DNA from: Endocalyx cinctus
Taxonomy: Eukaryota; Ascomycota; Sordariomycetes; Amphisphaeriales; Apiosporaceae
Direction of reading: 5' to 3'
Length of the DNA: 64,000 nucleotides
NCBI GenBank assembly: GCA_001600455.1
Contig: BCKC01000002.1
Span: 1,860,001 to 1,924,000, forward strand
The position numbers and the translations under genes are program-made. Numbering within the stretch: position 1 is the stretch's first letter; every line of letters starts with the position of its first letter. Shown here piece after piece: positions 11,833-24,024 of this stretch. The notes under the pieces are model-generated. The model saw only the letters and a list, made by a program, of their open reading frames with translations, was not told where the DNA came from and did not search any database.

Positions 11833-14800
11833 TTAATCAAGAACTCGACCTGCCACGGCCGCGGCACTCTTGTCTTTGGTCTGAGCTTTTCTTAACGTCC
11901 TACCCATCTGGATTTCGTTCAAAAAGCCAGCAGGTCGGCCTCCTGACGGAGGAGCCGGCATATCACCACCGGCTGGTGGCGGCGGTGGTGGAGGAGGGGC
12001 CATACCCGGAATTGGAGGGGGAGGAGGAGGGGGAGCAGATGGTGCTCCAGCGCCAGACATAGGAGGCATGGGGGGCGGAGGAGGTGGTCCGCCTGGGCTT
12101 GCTTCTGGCATAGGCGGTGGCGGAGGAGGTGGCGGTGGCGCCGCCGCCGGTGATCCCGCAGTATCCCCATCGGCAGGTGGAGGAGGCGGGCTAAATGGTG
12201 CGGAAGGAACAGCTGGTGAAGCAGTGGCCGACTTGTCGCCGGTAGCTGATAATGGCCTAGGAGGTCCCATTGAGCCGAACAAGAGAGAGGCAAGATGAGC
12301 AGCGCCAGCAGCCGGCCGATCATCATCAGAGTCCTCGTCCTCCTCTTCGTTGTCCGAACCCCATTCATCGTCGGTATCCGGAGCTCGTCTAGCTCGATGG
12401 CCGGTAGGCTGGGGCATTATGGGGGCAGCCGGTGCGGCTGTCTTGTTCTCCTGAGTCATTCGATGGAAGGGATTAGTTGAAACTTCAGGCTGGGCAGGCG
12501 GAGGAACAACAACAGGGGGAGCTGGAGCTGCTGGAGCAGGGGCTGAAGGGGCTGCCGAGGACTCGGAGCTTTGTGACAGCATCCGGCGGTATGGGTTTCG
12601 GCTTTCCGTATCGGCCGGAGGGCTTGTCACGGTAGATGGTGAAGACGTAGCCGGAGGCACAGTAGTGGGAGGTGGGGTGAGCTTCCGCTCAAGTTCTTGG
12701 CTGCCCAGCTGACTACCTCCGTGAGTTGGCGTCGATGCCTGCGGCGTGATTTGTTCTGGTCCATCATCATCCGAGGAAGAGTCATCATCTTCCATCGCCG
12801 CTAACTGTTTCTGAAGCTCAAGTTCTCGTTGGCGCGCCGCTTCAATTTCAGCACGGCGGGCAGCTAATTTAGCCTCCTTCTCCTTTGCTTCGGCTTGCGC
12901 GGCCTTCTTCCTCTTCTTCTCCTCTTCCTTCTTCAACTTTCCTTGACGAACTTGTTCCTCTAAAGCCTTTAGACGAGCAGCGGAAGCCTCACGTTCCTTT
13001 GCCAAGTCATCTTCTTGTGCTTTGGCCTCATCCCTAGAATTGGTTAGCGATTAATACAAAAAAAAAAAAAAAAAAACTGGAATTGCGCTTACTCCATCTG
13101 TTGAGTGGCTCGTTGTTGTTCTTCGTGTTCTTGAGCAAGTCGCTCCTCCTCAGCCCTCTTGGCTGCGGCAGCTTCTTCTTCCTCGGCTCTCTTTGCGGCA
13201 TCATCGACCTTTGCGGCTTTCCTTGAAGGTGGAGGGGGCGGTTTCTTTGTTTCCGCTTTGGGAGCCGGAGGAGGCAGACCCTGTTCTTCGGCGATTCTTG
13301 CCTGTCGTTCTGCTTCGCGACGTGCATCTTCCTCTTCGGCTTCTCGAAGTTTAGCTGCACGCTCCGCTCTTTCCCGTTCCATTCGCTGAGCAGCAGTCTC
13401 TCCAGGCTTCGAAGGGGCCTTGATGCCGAGAGCAGCGAGCCGCTCAGCCATACGTTGTTCAGCTTGTTGCTTAATGAACGCGGCTCTCTCTTCTGGAGTC
13501 TTGTACGCCGAGTATGATCCAGGCGCGGGTGACTGTGTTGTCGGAGGTGTAGCAGTACGAGCCACCGACGAAGGACTGTCAAACCTGGCCGGAGGTGCCT
13601 CTGCCTTGACAGGTTCAGCAGTGGCAGCTCGTCCACCCTTACGGTCTTGGTTTCTAATCCGAGCAGCTCGGCTAGAGCGCTGTAGATCAAAGATGAAATC
13701 CCGCACCTCGTCCTCGACGCCGAGGCCATCTTCCCACCTGCGTTTCTCATGCTCGTTAGCGGAGCTTTGGCCACCTTCCTTGAGGCTATCCTCAATGCCT
13801 CTGGAGAATTCGCGCACGCTTTCCTCCACGTCTCGAACCATCCGCTCATTGTTCTCCTTTTCAGTTCTTATTTTAAGATTCTCTTCTTCAAGGCGCTTTG
13901 GCGCATCCGTGTCATCGCTGCCAATATCAATCTTCTTTCCAGTCAGAGCAGCGGTACGTTGCTGCATCATGGCCTTAGCTCTGGCCTTGAGGCGGTCAGA
14001 TTCGGTGATCGAGCCACCGGGGCCAGTTCCAACGATGCTAGGGGCACTTCCCGGATGGGCTTTAGCGTCTCTCAGGCGGAAGAGCTCAAGTTTAGCATCT
14101 GCAATAGCCTTCTCAGTCTTCCTGACTTGCGATGCAAGTTCGGGAATCTTGTCAGTCAGATTCTGCAATTGACGCTTAAGTGCCCGTCGCTCGGCTTCCG
14201 AGTCGCCACCCGCTAGTGCAGCGTCAGGGTGAGAGTCGATATCATCTTGGATTCGTCGGATGCGGCGGTACAGTTCGTCCGCTTCACGCCTGTCTCGTCT
14301 GTCTAAGATGTCGTCTTCTTCAGCAGCCTCTTCATCCTTGAAATCCATGGCATCCAGCAAGACCTGCTTCTCTCGTATCTTCTTCTTTAGCTGATCTACG
14401 GTGAGCTCATCGTTCGAGGCCACAGACGCAAGAGAATCTGGCCGAGGCGAGGCTGTACCAACTCTTCGACGTGCGCTAGATCTATAGCCGACATCATCAT
14501 CGTTGTTCTTAAACACCGTGGCATCTTTACGCCCACCTCCAACACCCCCAACACCACCTCTGAAGGAGTGGTTCTTCAGATAGCTGACGCCAGTTTTCTG
14601 AGGCAGGAGGGACGCTCCAGAAGCCTTGCGGTAACCAGACTCTTCATGTAGCATTGACTTGATAGTCCCTAGAGACTCGGAGAAGTTTCGAGTAGACGGT
14701 GGGACAAGTTCCGGGGGCAAAGTGTTGGGAGTGGGGTAGCCATTGAGTTTTCTGTAGATGAGATGCATGGCTACAGCGAACTCATCCAGATTGAGTCGAC

Positions 14801-16364
14801 CTTTGTCACCATTGTCCGAAAGAGTCCAGATGCGCTCGAGATCCGATTTGTCAAGACCGCTTTGGCCCATAATTTCGAGTGCTTGCTCTCCTCCGATAAA
14901 GCCCCTATTTAGACCATCCCATGCCTTGAAGAGTTCATCGTATCGTTTCTTCTCATCTTTAGTAATGGCCCACGGAATAACGGCGTTACCGGAGAGACCC
15001 GCGGTGGTATAATTCTGTTGCTCTCGGCCTTGTTGCGGCATCATTCGAGCTTGCAACGCATCGATATTAGGTAAGCCAGATGCTGGGGCGTTGACTAGAC
15101 CCCATTGGCCGGGTCTTCCGGTAGGTTGAGCGTTCAAAGGGGCCGCGCTCGCCGGCGAGAGGCCACCCTGGAAGCCTGTAGGCATAGGCGGCATGGGGGG
15201 TCTCGGCCCGTTGTATCCAGTGGGTTGGAGAGTATTCATACCACCGGGGAAACCTGTCGGTTGAGATTGCATGATCTGGGGCTGACCAGGAAATCCGGTC
15301 ATTTGCGCTTGGAGTATCTGTGAATTCGACGGCTGAGGCTGGGGGTGCTGTATCGTAGGTGGAGTCGCGGTGTTTTGACGAGTAAAATCAGGCGCATTCG
15401 TCGCACCTCCTGCGCTAGCTTCTTCGGCAATACTGAAATTGATAATGTCGACCATACTAGAGACTTCATTCTTTATGTTGTCGGGAAGGCTTCCGGGAAG
15501 GGGCTTGCCGACAAGTTTCAAGTTGCAAAGATACATGGCAAGAGCAAATTCCGGGAAGTGTAGTTCGCCGGATCGTGTAGTGTCGGAAAGAGTCCTACGC
15601 AAATTTCATGATCAGTAATGGTTCTCCAGTGAGCTCTCAAACCGAATATCTCACCATATGTGCGATAACGAATCCCCATCTAATCTTGACCTTAGAAGAA
15701 GATCTCGGGCCTTTTCACCAGACATTGTAGTTCCGCCATCGCCAACGGCAGACGTGAATAGGGTTTCGAATTTTGCCTGATCTCCAGCCGTGATAAACGA
15801 TAGCCGAATGTTGGGAATTTTGTTTTTCGGTTTCGAGGCTTGAGGTGTAGGCTGCATATCAGCTCCGCCGCCAGTCTTGAACGAGGCAGCCATTGCGCTG
15901 AAACCGGTCGCTTGAGGTTTCATGGCTTGGGTGGACGGGGGAGCGAGCGTAGTCTGCGAGGAGAACGTGTTCTGAGGTTGAAATTGATTCGACGGCGGCT
16001 GCGGTTGCGGTTGCTGTTGCTGCTGTTGTTGCTTGAATTGATCCTGGTATTGCTGGGGAATTTGTGGCATTGGTGGTGCACCAGTTTGGAAATTTTGTTG
16101 ACCAGGAACTTGTCCAGGAAAGCCGGTGAACTGAGGTTGCAAGCCAGGTTGATTTGGCATCCCGGTTGCTTGCGGTTGCATACCTTGGACTCCTGGGAAT
16201 CCGGTGTACTGTTGATTCAACGGAGCTTGTCCGAAGCCAGTCGGTTGTGGTGCGAATGGACTCTGTTGCTGTTGCTGCTGACCAGCACCAGGTCCCGAGG
16301 GAAAGGAGTTGCCATATCGTTGGGTATTTCCACCACCTAAAAAGGAGTTGGAATTGGAATACAT
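11833..16364 (-). CDS. pan1: Actin cytoskeleton-regulatory complex protein Pan1
   Basis: Three exons, 16364-15655, 15594-13093 and 13033-11833, with introns of 60 and 59 bp, give 1470 residues. Order: a Gln/Pro-rich N-terminus, EH domain 1 (about 185-275; [15 protein letters not shown] spans intron 1), a second Gln/Pro-rich linker, EH domain 2 (about 442-536; [20 protein letters not shown]), a long charged coiled coil, a polyproline block, and a C-terminal WH2-like actin-binding motif ([18 protein letters not shown]). Many LxxQxTG-type sites ([28 protein letters not shown]) match the established target motif of Ark1/Prk1 kinases. Family role: scaffold of the Pan1-End3-Sla1 complex at cortical patches, binding Arp2/3 and actin during clathrin-mediated endocytosis. 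The second intron has a long poly-T tract ahead of its acceptor. Confidence 0.95.
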
Positions 16365-17452
16365 TTTGTTAAAAGAACCCTCATTAAATGTTCATTAAGT
16401 CAAATATATAAAATAAAAAAAATTCGATGTTTAAGAAGAGCAACAAGGCTCCTCTTAATGGAATAAGAAGTAAGAAAAGCAGGCTATGGAATTTATGTTA
16501 CTAGAGTACTAAATAAAATATGTAATGTTATGTTTTGTGTCAGAATATGGTGACATAGGATAATAGATGGCAGTGGTAGGTGACGAAGCTTTGCTTTAGG
16601 TGTAGTTCGAATTAAAGAACGCACAGGCCAATAAAATACTCAAATTACCGCCCCCATACATTACTACACTATTTAAATACTTAGCTTATATGTAGGTACT
16701 GTGTAGCAGTACCTAAGTACTTAGCCACTTATTTATGCCCCTACATAGTACATAGACCCTCACTCCCTCAAACACTCTGGAGTTCGATTACGATGAATAA
16801 ATACCATTGGGAGATAATTCTGCATTGTCCGGGATTCGGTTATCCATCTATTGTGACATTGGCCAATGCGTGGGCAATGATGTTATGTCCAATGCTATTT
16901 TGCATTCTTGCATAAAGTGATTCCCCTAGCAGCTAGGCGCTTACTTAGGTTAGGTACACTATCTAACTACCTACTTATCACGTATATGTAGGCGCTCACT
17001 TAAGGTTCAGACATACATATATCCAATCCATATATCTTTTGTTCAGTTCAGAGAAATGATATGTGATTATGTTCGATCGGTTCAAGCTTGTTTCCATTTC
17101 ATTATTTATAGGTATTAAGGTACCTTCTAGAACTTCGTTTGGGTTAACCTCAAATTAGTTACGAAATGCTTCCCTCATACCTATCTTCTTTTTTGGTATC
17201 CCCGGTCCACTACACATCTACATATTATGACCCCTCAGTCTACCTGTAAGCTTTTCCACCTCGCCAGTACCGTCTAATAAACCATATTATACCTCCCACT
17301 TGCGAGGAAACAATCACTGGCAAGCTATTTATCTACTTAAACAGTAATCGACCTCGGGAAACGCCCATCTGATTACTTTTCCCGCCTTTTAGATAAACAT
17401 ATCTTAAGGCCTCACCCGCTCTCTTTTCACTTGCCACATGCAAGTCTTATCC
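16365..17452. other. Intergenic region with palindromic TAGGTA motifs
   Basis: pan1 promoter side and 3' flank of the methyltransferase gene. TAGGTACT/AGTACCTA elements occur at about 16690-16725 and TTAGGTTAGGTACAC-type elements at 16945-16985. No coding signal. Confidence 0.6.
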
Positions 17453-19246
17453 TTACTGGGCAGCGGACGTAGGGAATTGGTCGGCGTTCTTCTTAGCCCA
17501 GGCCTTGAAGTCGATCTTGTCTTCGGCAGCCTCCAAGGCTCCCGAGAGACCGTGTTGGGTCGGGACACCCTCGATACGATGAGTCGAGTTAATGTTCTTA
17601 ACGAGGACAATTTGCCAGCAAGTGGCAGTGCCCTGTCGAGAAGCAATAACAGACCAAGATAGGAAAACCTCCCAGATCTATATTATTGACGAATTAGTAA
17701 ATGTCGTGGCAATTGTGTAGTGGGGAAATCAAACTTACGCGGAACCACCGTTTGCCGTACTTAGCCTCAACCTTGTCACGGTTCGCCATCCAGTTCCTGT
17801 ACCAGCGCCACATAGTGGCAGAATAGTGAACACCGATAGTGTCGACGCTCTTTACTTCAAAGCCAGCACCCTCGAGTCTGTCGACGACGATACCCAGAGG
17901 AGTTGAGGCATCGGCACCGGGGAAAATATACTTGTTCATGAACAATCCCCAGATAAGATCCTCGTATTGCCAGGCCTTTCGGAGACCAGCCATCTGCAGG
18001 AAGAAGACACCATCGTCATCGAGCATGTCGTGTACTTGCCTGAAGAAAGAGCCGAGCTTGCGGATACCGACGTGTTCAGCCATCTCAAGGCAAGAAATCT
18101 TCTTAAAACCACCCTCGGGGACGGGGATATCACGGTAATCCATGCAGAGAATCTTGCTCTGCTCCTCGGGAACACCCACGTTGCGTAGGGCCTTGTTACC
18201 CCACGCCGTTTGGTTACGGCCAAGGGTGACACCGGTAGCGTGAGCTCCATAGTTGACACTTGCAAATCGAGCGAGGGTACCCCAGCCGCAGCCAATATCC
18301 AGCAAGTTCTCTCCTTTCTTGAGCTCAAGCTTCTCGCATACGATAGCTAGCTTGTTGTCCTGGAGCTGCTCGAGAGACTCCTCGGTGTTAATGTCAGATA
18401 TGACACCAGAGGTGTAGATCATACGAGGGCCCAAGAACCAGCCGTAGAAGTCATCACCACGGTCGTAATGGTCACGAACTTGCTCCTCATCTACTTCGAG
18501 TCAGTACGCCCTTCTCTTAGCGTGTACCGCTATGGAATCACACGTACCTTGGCTTCGCGAGTGCATGATAACTTCAGGCATCATGCCGAAAACGAAGTAC
18601 TTGCACAATTCAATGGTGAAATGGAAGTTTGCCCAGTCGTGCCTGTACTCCAGGACCTCCAAGGCGTCATGATTGAAATCGACGTCTCCGTCGAAGTACA
18701 TCTCGTAGAAAGTGGCAATGGGGATCTTGTTCTTGCCATGGTATTTGGCCTTATCCGCGGCGTTCTTAAAGGTAAGGTAATACTCGACAGGACGGCCGGG
18801 ATATTTGGCTTTCTCGTTCTTGCGGGGGCTAAAGGCAGAAACCAGAAGCCAAAACCCAGCTAGGATGGGAACGCTGGTGAACAAGGCGAAGAAAATAGTA
18901 GTTTTAAGACCACCTCCTACTTTCCATGACATCCACATGGGAGTACCAGCAATGAGGGAGATGAGTAGGATATTAGAGAAGTGGTCTGAACCAGCGGAAT
19001 CGGCCGGGAGGGGTGCATTTTTTATGGCAGGGAACTAAATAGAAAAAAAAAAGCAGGTGTTAGTTTACGAATTGTCTTTTGTACTTCCTCAAAATGGGAG
19101 ACTCGATGAAATGAATGGGGAGTACAGACTGAAGTTGTTCGAACACCGCAATCCTCGAACTTCTCAAAGGTAGGTGTGGGAGCTTTGGGAGTTTCGATAA
19201 ACTCGAACTCGGATTCGCTCCCGTTGACACTATGTGGTTTAGACAT
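17453..19246 (-). CDS. Sphingolipid C9-methyltransferase (cyclopropane-fatty-acid-synthase-like)
   Basis: Four exons, 19246-19130, 19034-18548, 18490-17739 and 17677-17453 (introns 95, 57 and 61 bp), give 526 residues. After a short acidic N-terminus (GVRTTS/FPAIKNAPLPADSAG across intron 1) come two membrane segments at about 55-75 and 85-110. The catalytic part opens with DEEQVRDHYDRGDDFYGWFLG. The SAM-binding motif LLDIGCGWG lies at about 264-272, followed by EMAEHVGI and FFLQMAGLR. The C-terminus reads WEVFLSWSVIASRQGTATCWQIV. Family role, established for fungal homologues: uses S-adenosylmethionine to add the 9-methyl branch to the sphingoid base of glucosylceramides, needed for membrane order and hyphal growth. 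The location is probably the ER membrane. The first donor is GTCTGT, weaker than the other GTAAGT-like donors, but the only one that keeps frame and family continuity. Confidence 0.95.
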
Positions 19247-20978
19247 CTTGAAATAGTAAAAGCCCAGCGGCAGCAGGGTTTTTACCGGCTGACTTTCAAA
19301 ATTTCAAGATTTATAAGAATCAGGATAGAAAATAGGAAGGGGAAGAAGAAAAAATATAGAAAATTTTGTGCCCGTCGGCGTCCATGCACACAGGGGATAA
19401 TAACGAAAAACGAAAAATAGTTTCCACCAGACCGCCTCCTCTCTTGCTTTTCTCTTTTCTATCTATCTCTCCTTGGCTCTCCTTACGAATTTTTTTTTTT
19501 TTTTTTTGCTGGCGAATTGAAGAATTCGAATCTGTGAGTGGCTGGTTAGCGGGGTCCCTGATCTTCTAAAAGCTAGGGTAATGGGGTTTAAGAAGTTAGG
19601 TTCACTAACACGTTATCTTATTTTAGTGGAGATAAAAGGTGTACTATTCACGCTATTACTACCTAAAACACCTCCATAAAAGCGACGGGGATTTACAGTA
19701 TTTCGTTTTCCAGGCAGGCCAGGGTATGACTTGTTATCGAAGGGACCCTAGTTTTTATGGTACTACCTAGGGCTGCTAGGCTGCTAGGCTGCTAGACTGC
19801 TTGGTATTTAGTAGTATTTAGGTATGTACAGTGGCACCTCTCCCACTGTATCAAGTTGTCTAACCACTTCAAACAAATAATGTGCCTACGTGTCTGCGTG
19901 TATAGTATTATACTCCCCTATTCACATATAACAGGGGGTTCTTCTTTACTCTTTTTCTTATTCTTTCTCTAATCTGTTGAAGAAAATCTCAAGAGTTTAT
20001 CTTGCTGTTTAATTGCTGTTACCCATGTACTACTACCTAGGTAATTATATACCTAGTATTAAGATCTTTAGCCTTGAAGTGAAGAGTGTGTATTTCCTTT
20101 AAGATAGCTGTATTTTGTCTACGTACCAAACTTTGGTACGGTCCATATCAAAAATTAGACACACAAACCAAAGGCAAAAAAAAGGAGGTAATGGATACAG
20201 TTGTATTTAGCGGTAAGTGAAAAAACTGTGAGAAATGGGAGATTGACGGCGTATCGCATTCTCTCACATGTAGCTATGTGCTTCCGAGGTTGCGTTGTTC
20301 GTTATATCCACATAAACTAAACACTCCCAACAGATTTGTCCCCTCCCCTCCCCACCGCTTTTCTATTTCTATTTCTATTTCGAACGAAAGGACACATGTC
20401 TTGATGTCCTCTCTTCATCATAAAATATCATGGGTACATGTTTGATACCCCTTAATGCCTTTAATGATTCCTGTGTCTAGAACCCTTCTGTTATTTTTGT
20501 TTGACAGCATTTAATGTCCATCAGCCCCAGTACAATCTCATGAATAATGGCCAATATCATATAATACCAATTATACTGAGGTTCACCTATCCCTGTAATG
20601 AATACGGCGTCGTGGGAACATGGTGAGGTGGTCCTCGGTCACTTTTTCAACTTTTGCTATGTGCTTTTTAGATAGACGACATGAGTTGCTCGTGACCCTT
20701 GGACTTACATAGTAAGTAGTAGCCTAGGGGAGATAGAGAGTATTATACCCAAATGGCAGGCTTGCCGTAAATAGGATTTCATAGTAGCTATTTAAAACTG
20801 CATAGCTAATCATTACCTCTCTTTAGTTGAGGGAGGCAGAAAGAATGTCTAGAATACACTTAAAGCAATGATATAACGCTCACTTCTTATCCAAAAAAAA
20901 AAAAAAAGTAATATCCCAAGTTTAGCAGAAGTTCTGCACATACACGCACACACGCACAAACATATAATATATCGTGCC
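19247..20978. other. Intergenic region with short tandem GCTGCTAG and palindromes
   Basis: Contains the methyltransferase promoter (T-rich tract at 19491-19508) and the 3' flank of the alpha-glucosidase gene. Three tandem GCTGCTAG units lie at 19772-19795, and ACTACCTAGGTA-type palindromes near 20030-20058. A TATTTC near-repeat is at 20363-20385. No gene supported. Confidence 0.6.
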
Positions 20979-22827
20979 TCACTGCAGCATTTCAATATAG
21001 ATCCTTCCCTCCCAAGGAAGAAACGTCTCAACCTGTCGAGATTCCGACTGGTCCTCAGGTGAACCGCAGCGGTTACCCACGAGCAGCTCCCACTTCCCCT
21101 CCGGTAAAGTGACGTCCTGGTCCTCGCTCGTAAAGTTCAGCACGACGAGCGCCCTCTCCTTCTCGCACGTCTTGACGAACGTGAACGTCTTCTCGTCCTC
21201 GACGCCGAGCGGCTCGAACCGGCCGTACACGAACACGTCCGGGCGGCTCTTCCGGATCGCGATCATCTTCTTCCAGAAGGACAGGACCGATCCGGGATCC
21301 GCCCGCTGCCGCGCGACGTTGATATCGCGGTACGCGTCGTGCACGCGCATCCAAGGCTCTTCGCCGTCGGTGAACCCGGCGAACCGGGTGTCGTCCCACT
21401 GCATCGGCGTGCGCGCGTTCCCGCGTCCGATGATCTGGATGCTCTTGCGCACGTACGCGAGCCCGGCCTCGTCGTCGGGTCTTTCCCGCTGCATCTTTTG
21501 GTAGAAGTTGATCGCCTCGATGTCTTTGTAGTCTTCGACCGGCCAGTCCTCCGGGATGTTGATCATCCCGATCTCCTGGCCCTGGTAGACGAACAAGGTA
21601 CCCGTCAAGGCGCATACCATCATGGCCAGCATCTTGGCCGAATGCTCTCGGTACGCAGGCAAGTCACTGGCGTACTTCGACACGGATCGTCCGTTGTCGT
21701 GGTTTTCGCAGAAGGCCGTCGTCCAGCCGTCTGTGCCCTCGATGAAGCTCTGCCATTTTGCTACAATCTGCTTGAGGAGTGGAAGTTTCCATTCTTGAAA
21801 TTGGTACTTGTGTGGAAATCCGTGGCCAATATCAACCTATCAAACAAACATACGTTAGAAAGAATAAGAATATTTTCGAATAAGCTGGGAATAAGTATAC
21901 AAGTAGAAAAACTGTAACTAAAGAGGTGCGGGTGCTTACAATGTCGAATTGAAAGACCATACTTAGTCTCTTGTTGATCGCACTGACGTACTGAAGGACA
22001 TCGGAAGGCTCCGGCGTATGAGGAAGTTCGCCTACTGTCATACTATCGTAATGACTAAGCACACGTTCGTTCATCTCGGTTAAGAACTCGTGCATACGCG
22101 GACCGTTGGCATGTATCGTCCAAGAGGGCTGTTCGAATGCATCATTGTCGACGATGGGCGCGTCCTGAAATTCCGTGCCCTTCGAATACATATTAACGCA
22201 GTCCACGCGGAATCCGTCGACGCCCTTGTCCAGCCAGAATCTCATGGCGCTGTTGTATATGTCCTCTCTGGTCTCCGGATTCTCCCAGTTCAGGTCTGGC
22301 ATCTCCTTGGAGAAGAGGTGCAGGTAATATTCCCCCGTTGGCTCATCCCACTGCCAAGCGCTTCCGCTGAAGTAGCTGCGCCAGTTGTTAGGAGGCATTC
22401 GCACGCCTTCGGCCGTGAACTTGGCCGGTTTCCAGATGTACCAGTCGCGCTTGGGATTGTCTTTGGAGGAACGTGACTCCTGAAACCAGGCGTGCTGGTC
22501 GGAAGTATGATTCACGACGAGGTCGAGAATCAGACGCATGCCTTTCGAGTGACAAGTATCGATAAGAACTTTCATGTCCTCGACTGTGCCATATGGCTTG
22601 TAAACCCGTTCATAGTCGGAAATATCGTAACCCATATCGACCTGGGGACTTTCAAACATGGGGGATACCCACACGATGTCCACGCCGATTTCTTTGAGAT
22701 AGTCTACCTTGCTGATGATCCCCGGTATGTCGCCGAGACCGTCGCCATTCGAGTCTTTGAAGCTTGCTGGGTAGATCTGGTAGACTACACCTTCCTTCCA
22801 CCACACCTTTTCTGATGATGGTACCAT
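20979..22827 (-). CDS. GH13 alpha-glucosidase (maltase / oligo-1,6-glucosidase type)
   Basis: Two exons, 22827-21940 and 21836-20979, joined over a 103-bp intron (FQFDI/VDIGHGFPHKY), give 581 residues, the standard length for GH13 subfamily 40-like intracellular enzymes. Motifs in order: VVYQIYPASFKDSNGDGLGD, LDLVVNHTS (about 101-109), DGFRVDC with predicted nucleophile D209, TVGE with acid/base E267, and ENHDNGR with transition-state D343. No signal peptide, so it probably acts in the cytosol on imported maltose or isomaltose-type sugars. The residue after the nucleophile, where yeast maltases have Thr and isomaltases Val, is Cys here, so specificity cannot be assigned. Exon 2 is clearly GC-richer than exon 1. 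No maltose transporter or regulator gene lies beside it. Confidence 0.93.
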
Positions 22828-24024
22828 AATGGACTAGGTATAAGAGTATTTGGTGACGAGGTTATATTCAAGACGTAAGCATACGGTGCAAGGATACAGG
22901 TACGAGTTCTAGAAAGTTTAAAAGGATCTTAAACATCGCAGAGATATATATGTATATAGAAGTAAATGAGTGCAGACAGCGGAGAATACCTCCTTAAGGT
23001 TTATCTACGGTGTGACTTTCAAAGTTCATACATGCATACATGTGAATCGATATATTGATCTCAGTCATGACCGGTAACATTTACTGACTCAGAGTTTCCT
23101 CTCGTTGTAGACAATATATTTACCAGGTAGTAACGACGGATACGGTGTTAATGTAAAGAAAATCGGCTGCAGTTGACAAACCTGTTATGTCGCTGTCTAG
23201 TAGTCACGGATAGTCGTGACATACTGCGAATATTTGAGCGAATGCAAAACCATGCCAAGGCAGTGACACCGATCATCCTTGGAGAGTTTTTGTTAGTAGA
23301 GAATCAATCGCGATGTTCTCGAGCCTCGGGAAAGCGACCTTCTCCTTTGCCGTATTCATCTACTTGCAGGATATAATTGAATTTCTGTACGCAGCCTTGG
23401 CATTTGCGAATCTAGACAACGACCCTAGGACCGTGTCTAGACAGGGTAAGAAAGCCAGTCTACGATGACTACAAGAATAGACCGAAAGCCTTCCGTAGAT
23501 TTACTTTGATAAATGTAACGTCAGCCCGATAGACGTTGGTGTGTCGTAACCTGGCGAGAGTGTAATGCATATGAATTATTGGCAATAAAGAGAGCCATGA
23601 CGCAAACACCAGCTCAAATAGATCAATGGTGTAGTGAAAAGAGGTGTTGCTCCCGTATCATGGTTTCAGGTAGACCGCGTCTATGCATTTTCGGATGATC
23701 CATTACTAACACGACAGCCCATATGCACAAATATACCGTGTCGTAGTTCCTATTGCGTTAAGAGTCAAACGGATCTTACTCTACTTGACGTGACGATATT
23801 CGACCAAGTCTTACGCGATAGCTAAAACCGATAAGATCGGTCGGCGAATACGACCAAAACTGGCGAGATAGGCAAGCTATTTCATTATTAATGTGTCTGT
23901 CTTGTAAAAAGTTTTCAAAGCTGATGACCACCATACCTCTAGAACACCGATTCTCCTACTATCAAGATTGAATGCGTGGAACAATTACCGGCAGTATACT
24001 TTATACATGCTGTATCCGATTTGA
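22828..24024. other. Intergenic region, alpha-glucosidase promoter
   Basis: About 1.2 kb holding the alpha-glucosidase promoter and the 3' flank of spp2. Short frames (23173-23376, 23634-23825) have no family features. No repeat or RNA gene seen. Confidence 0.55.

Noticed and set aside
12068..12298. Gly-rich frames antisense to pan1
   Set aside because: Reverse reading of the polyproline-coding block of Pan1.
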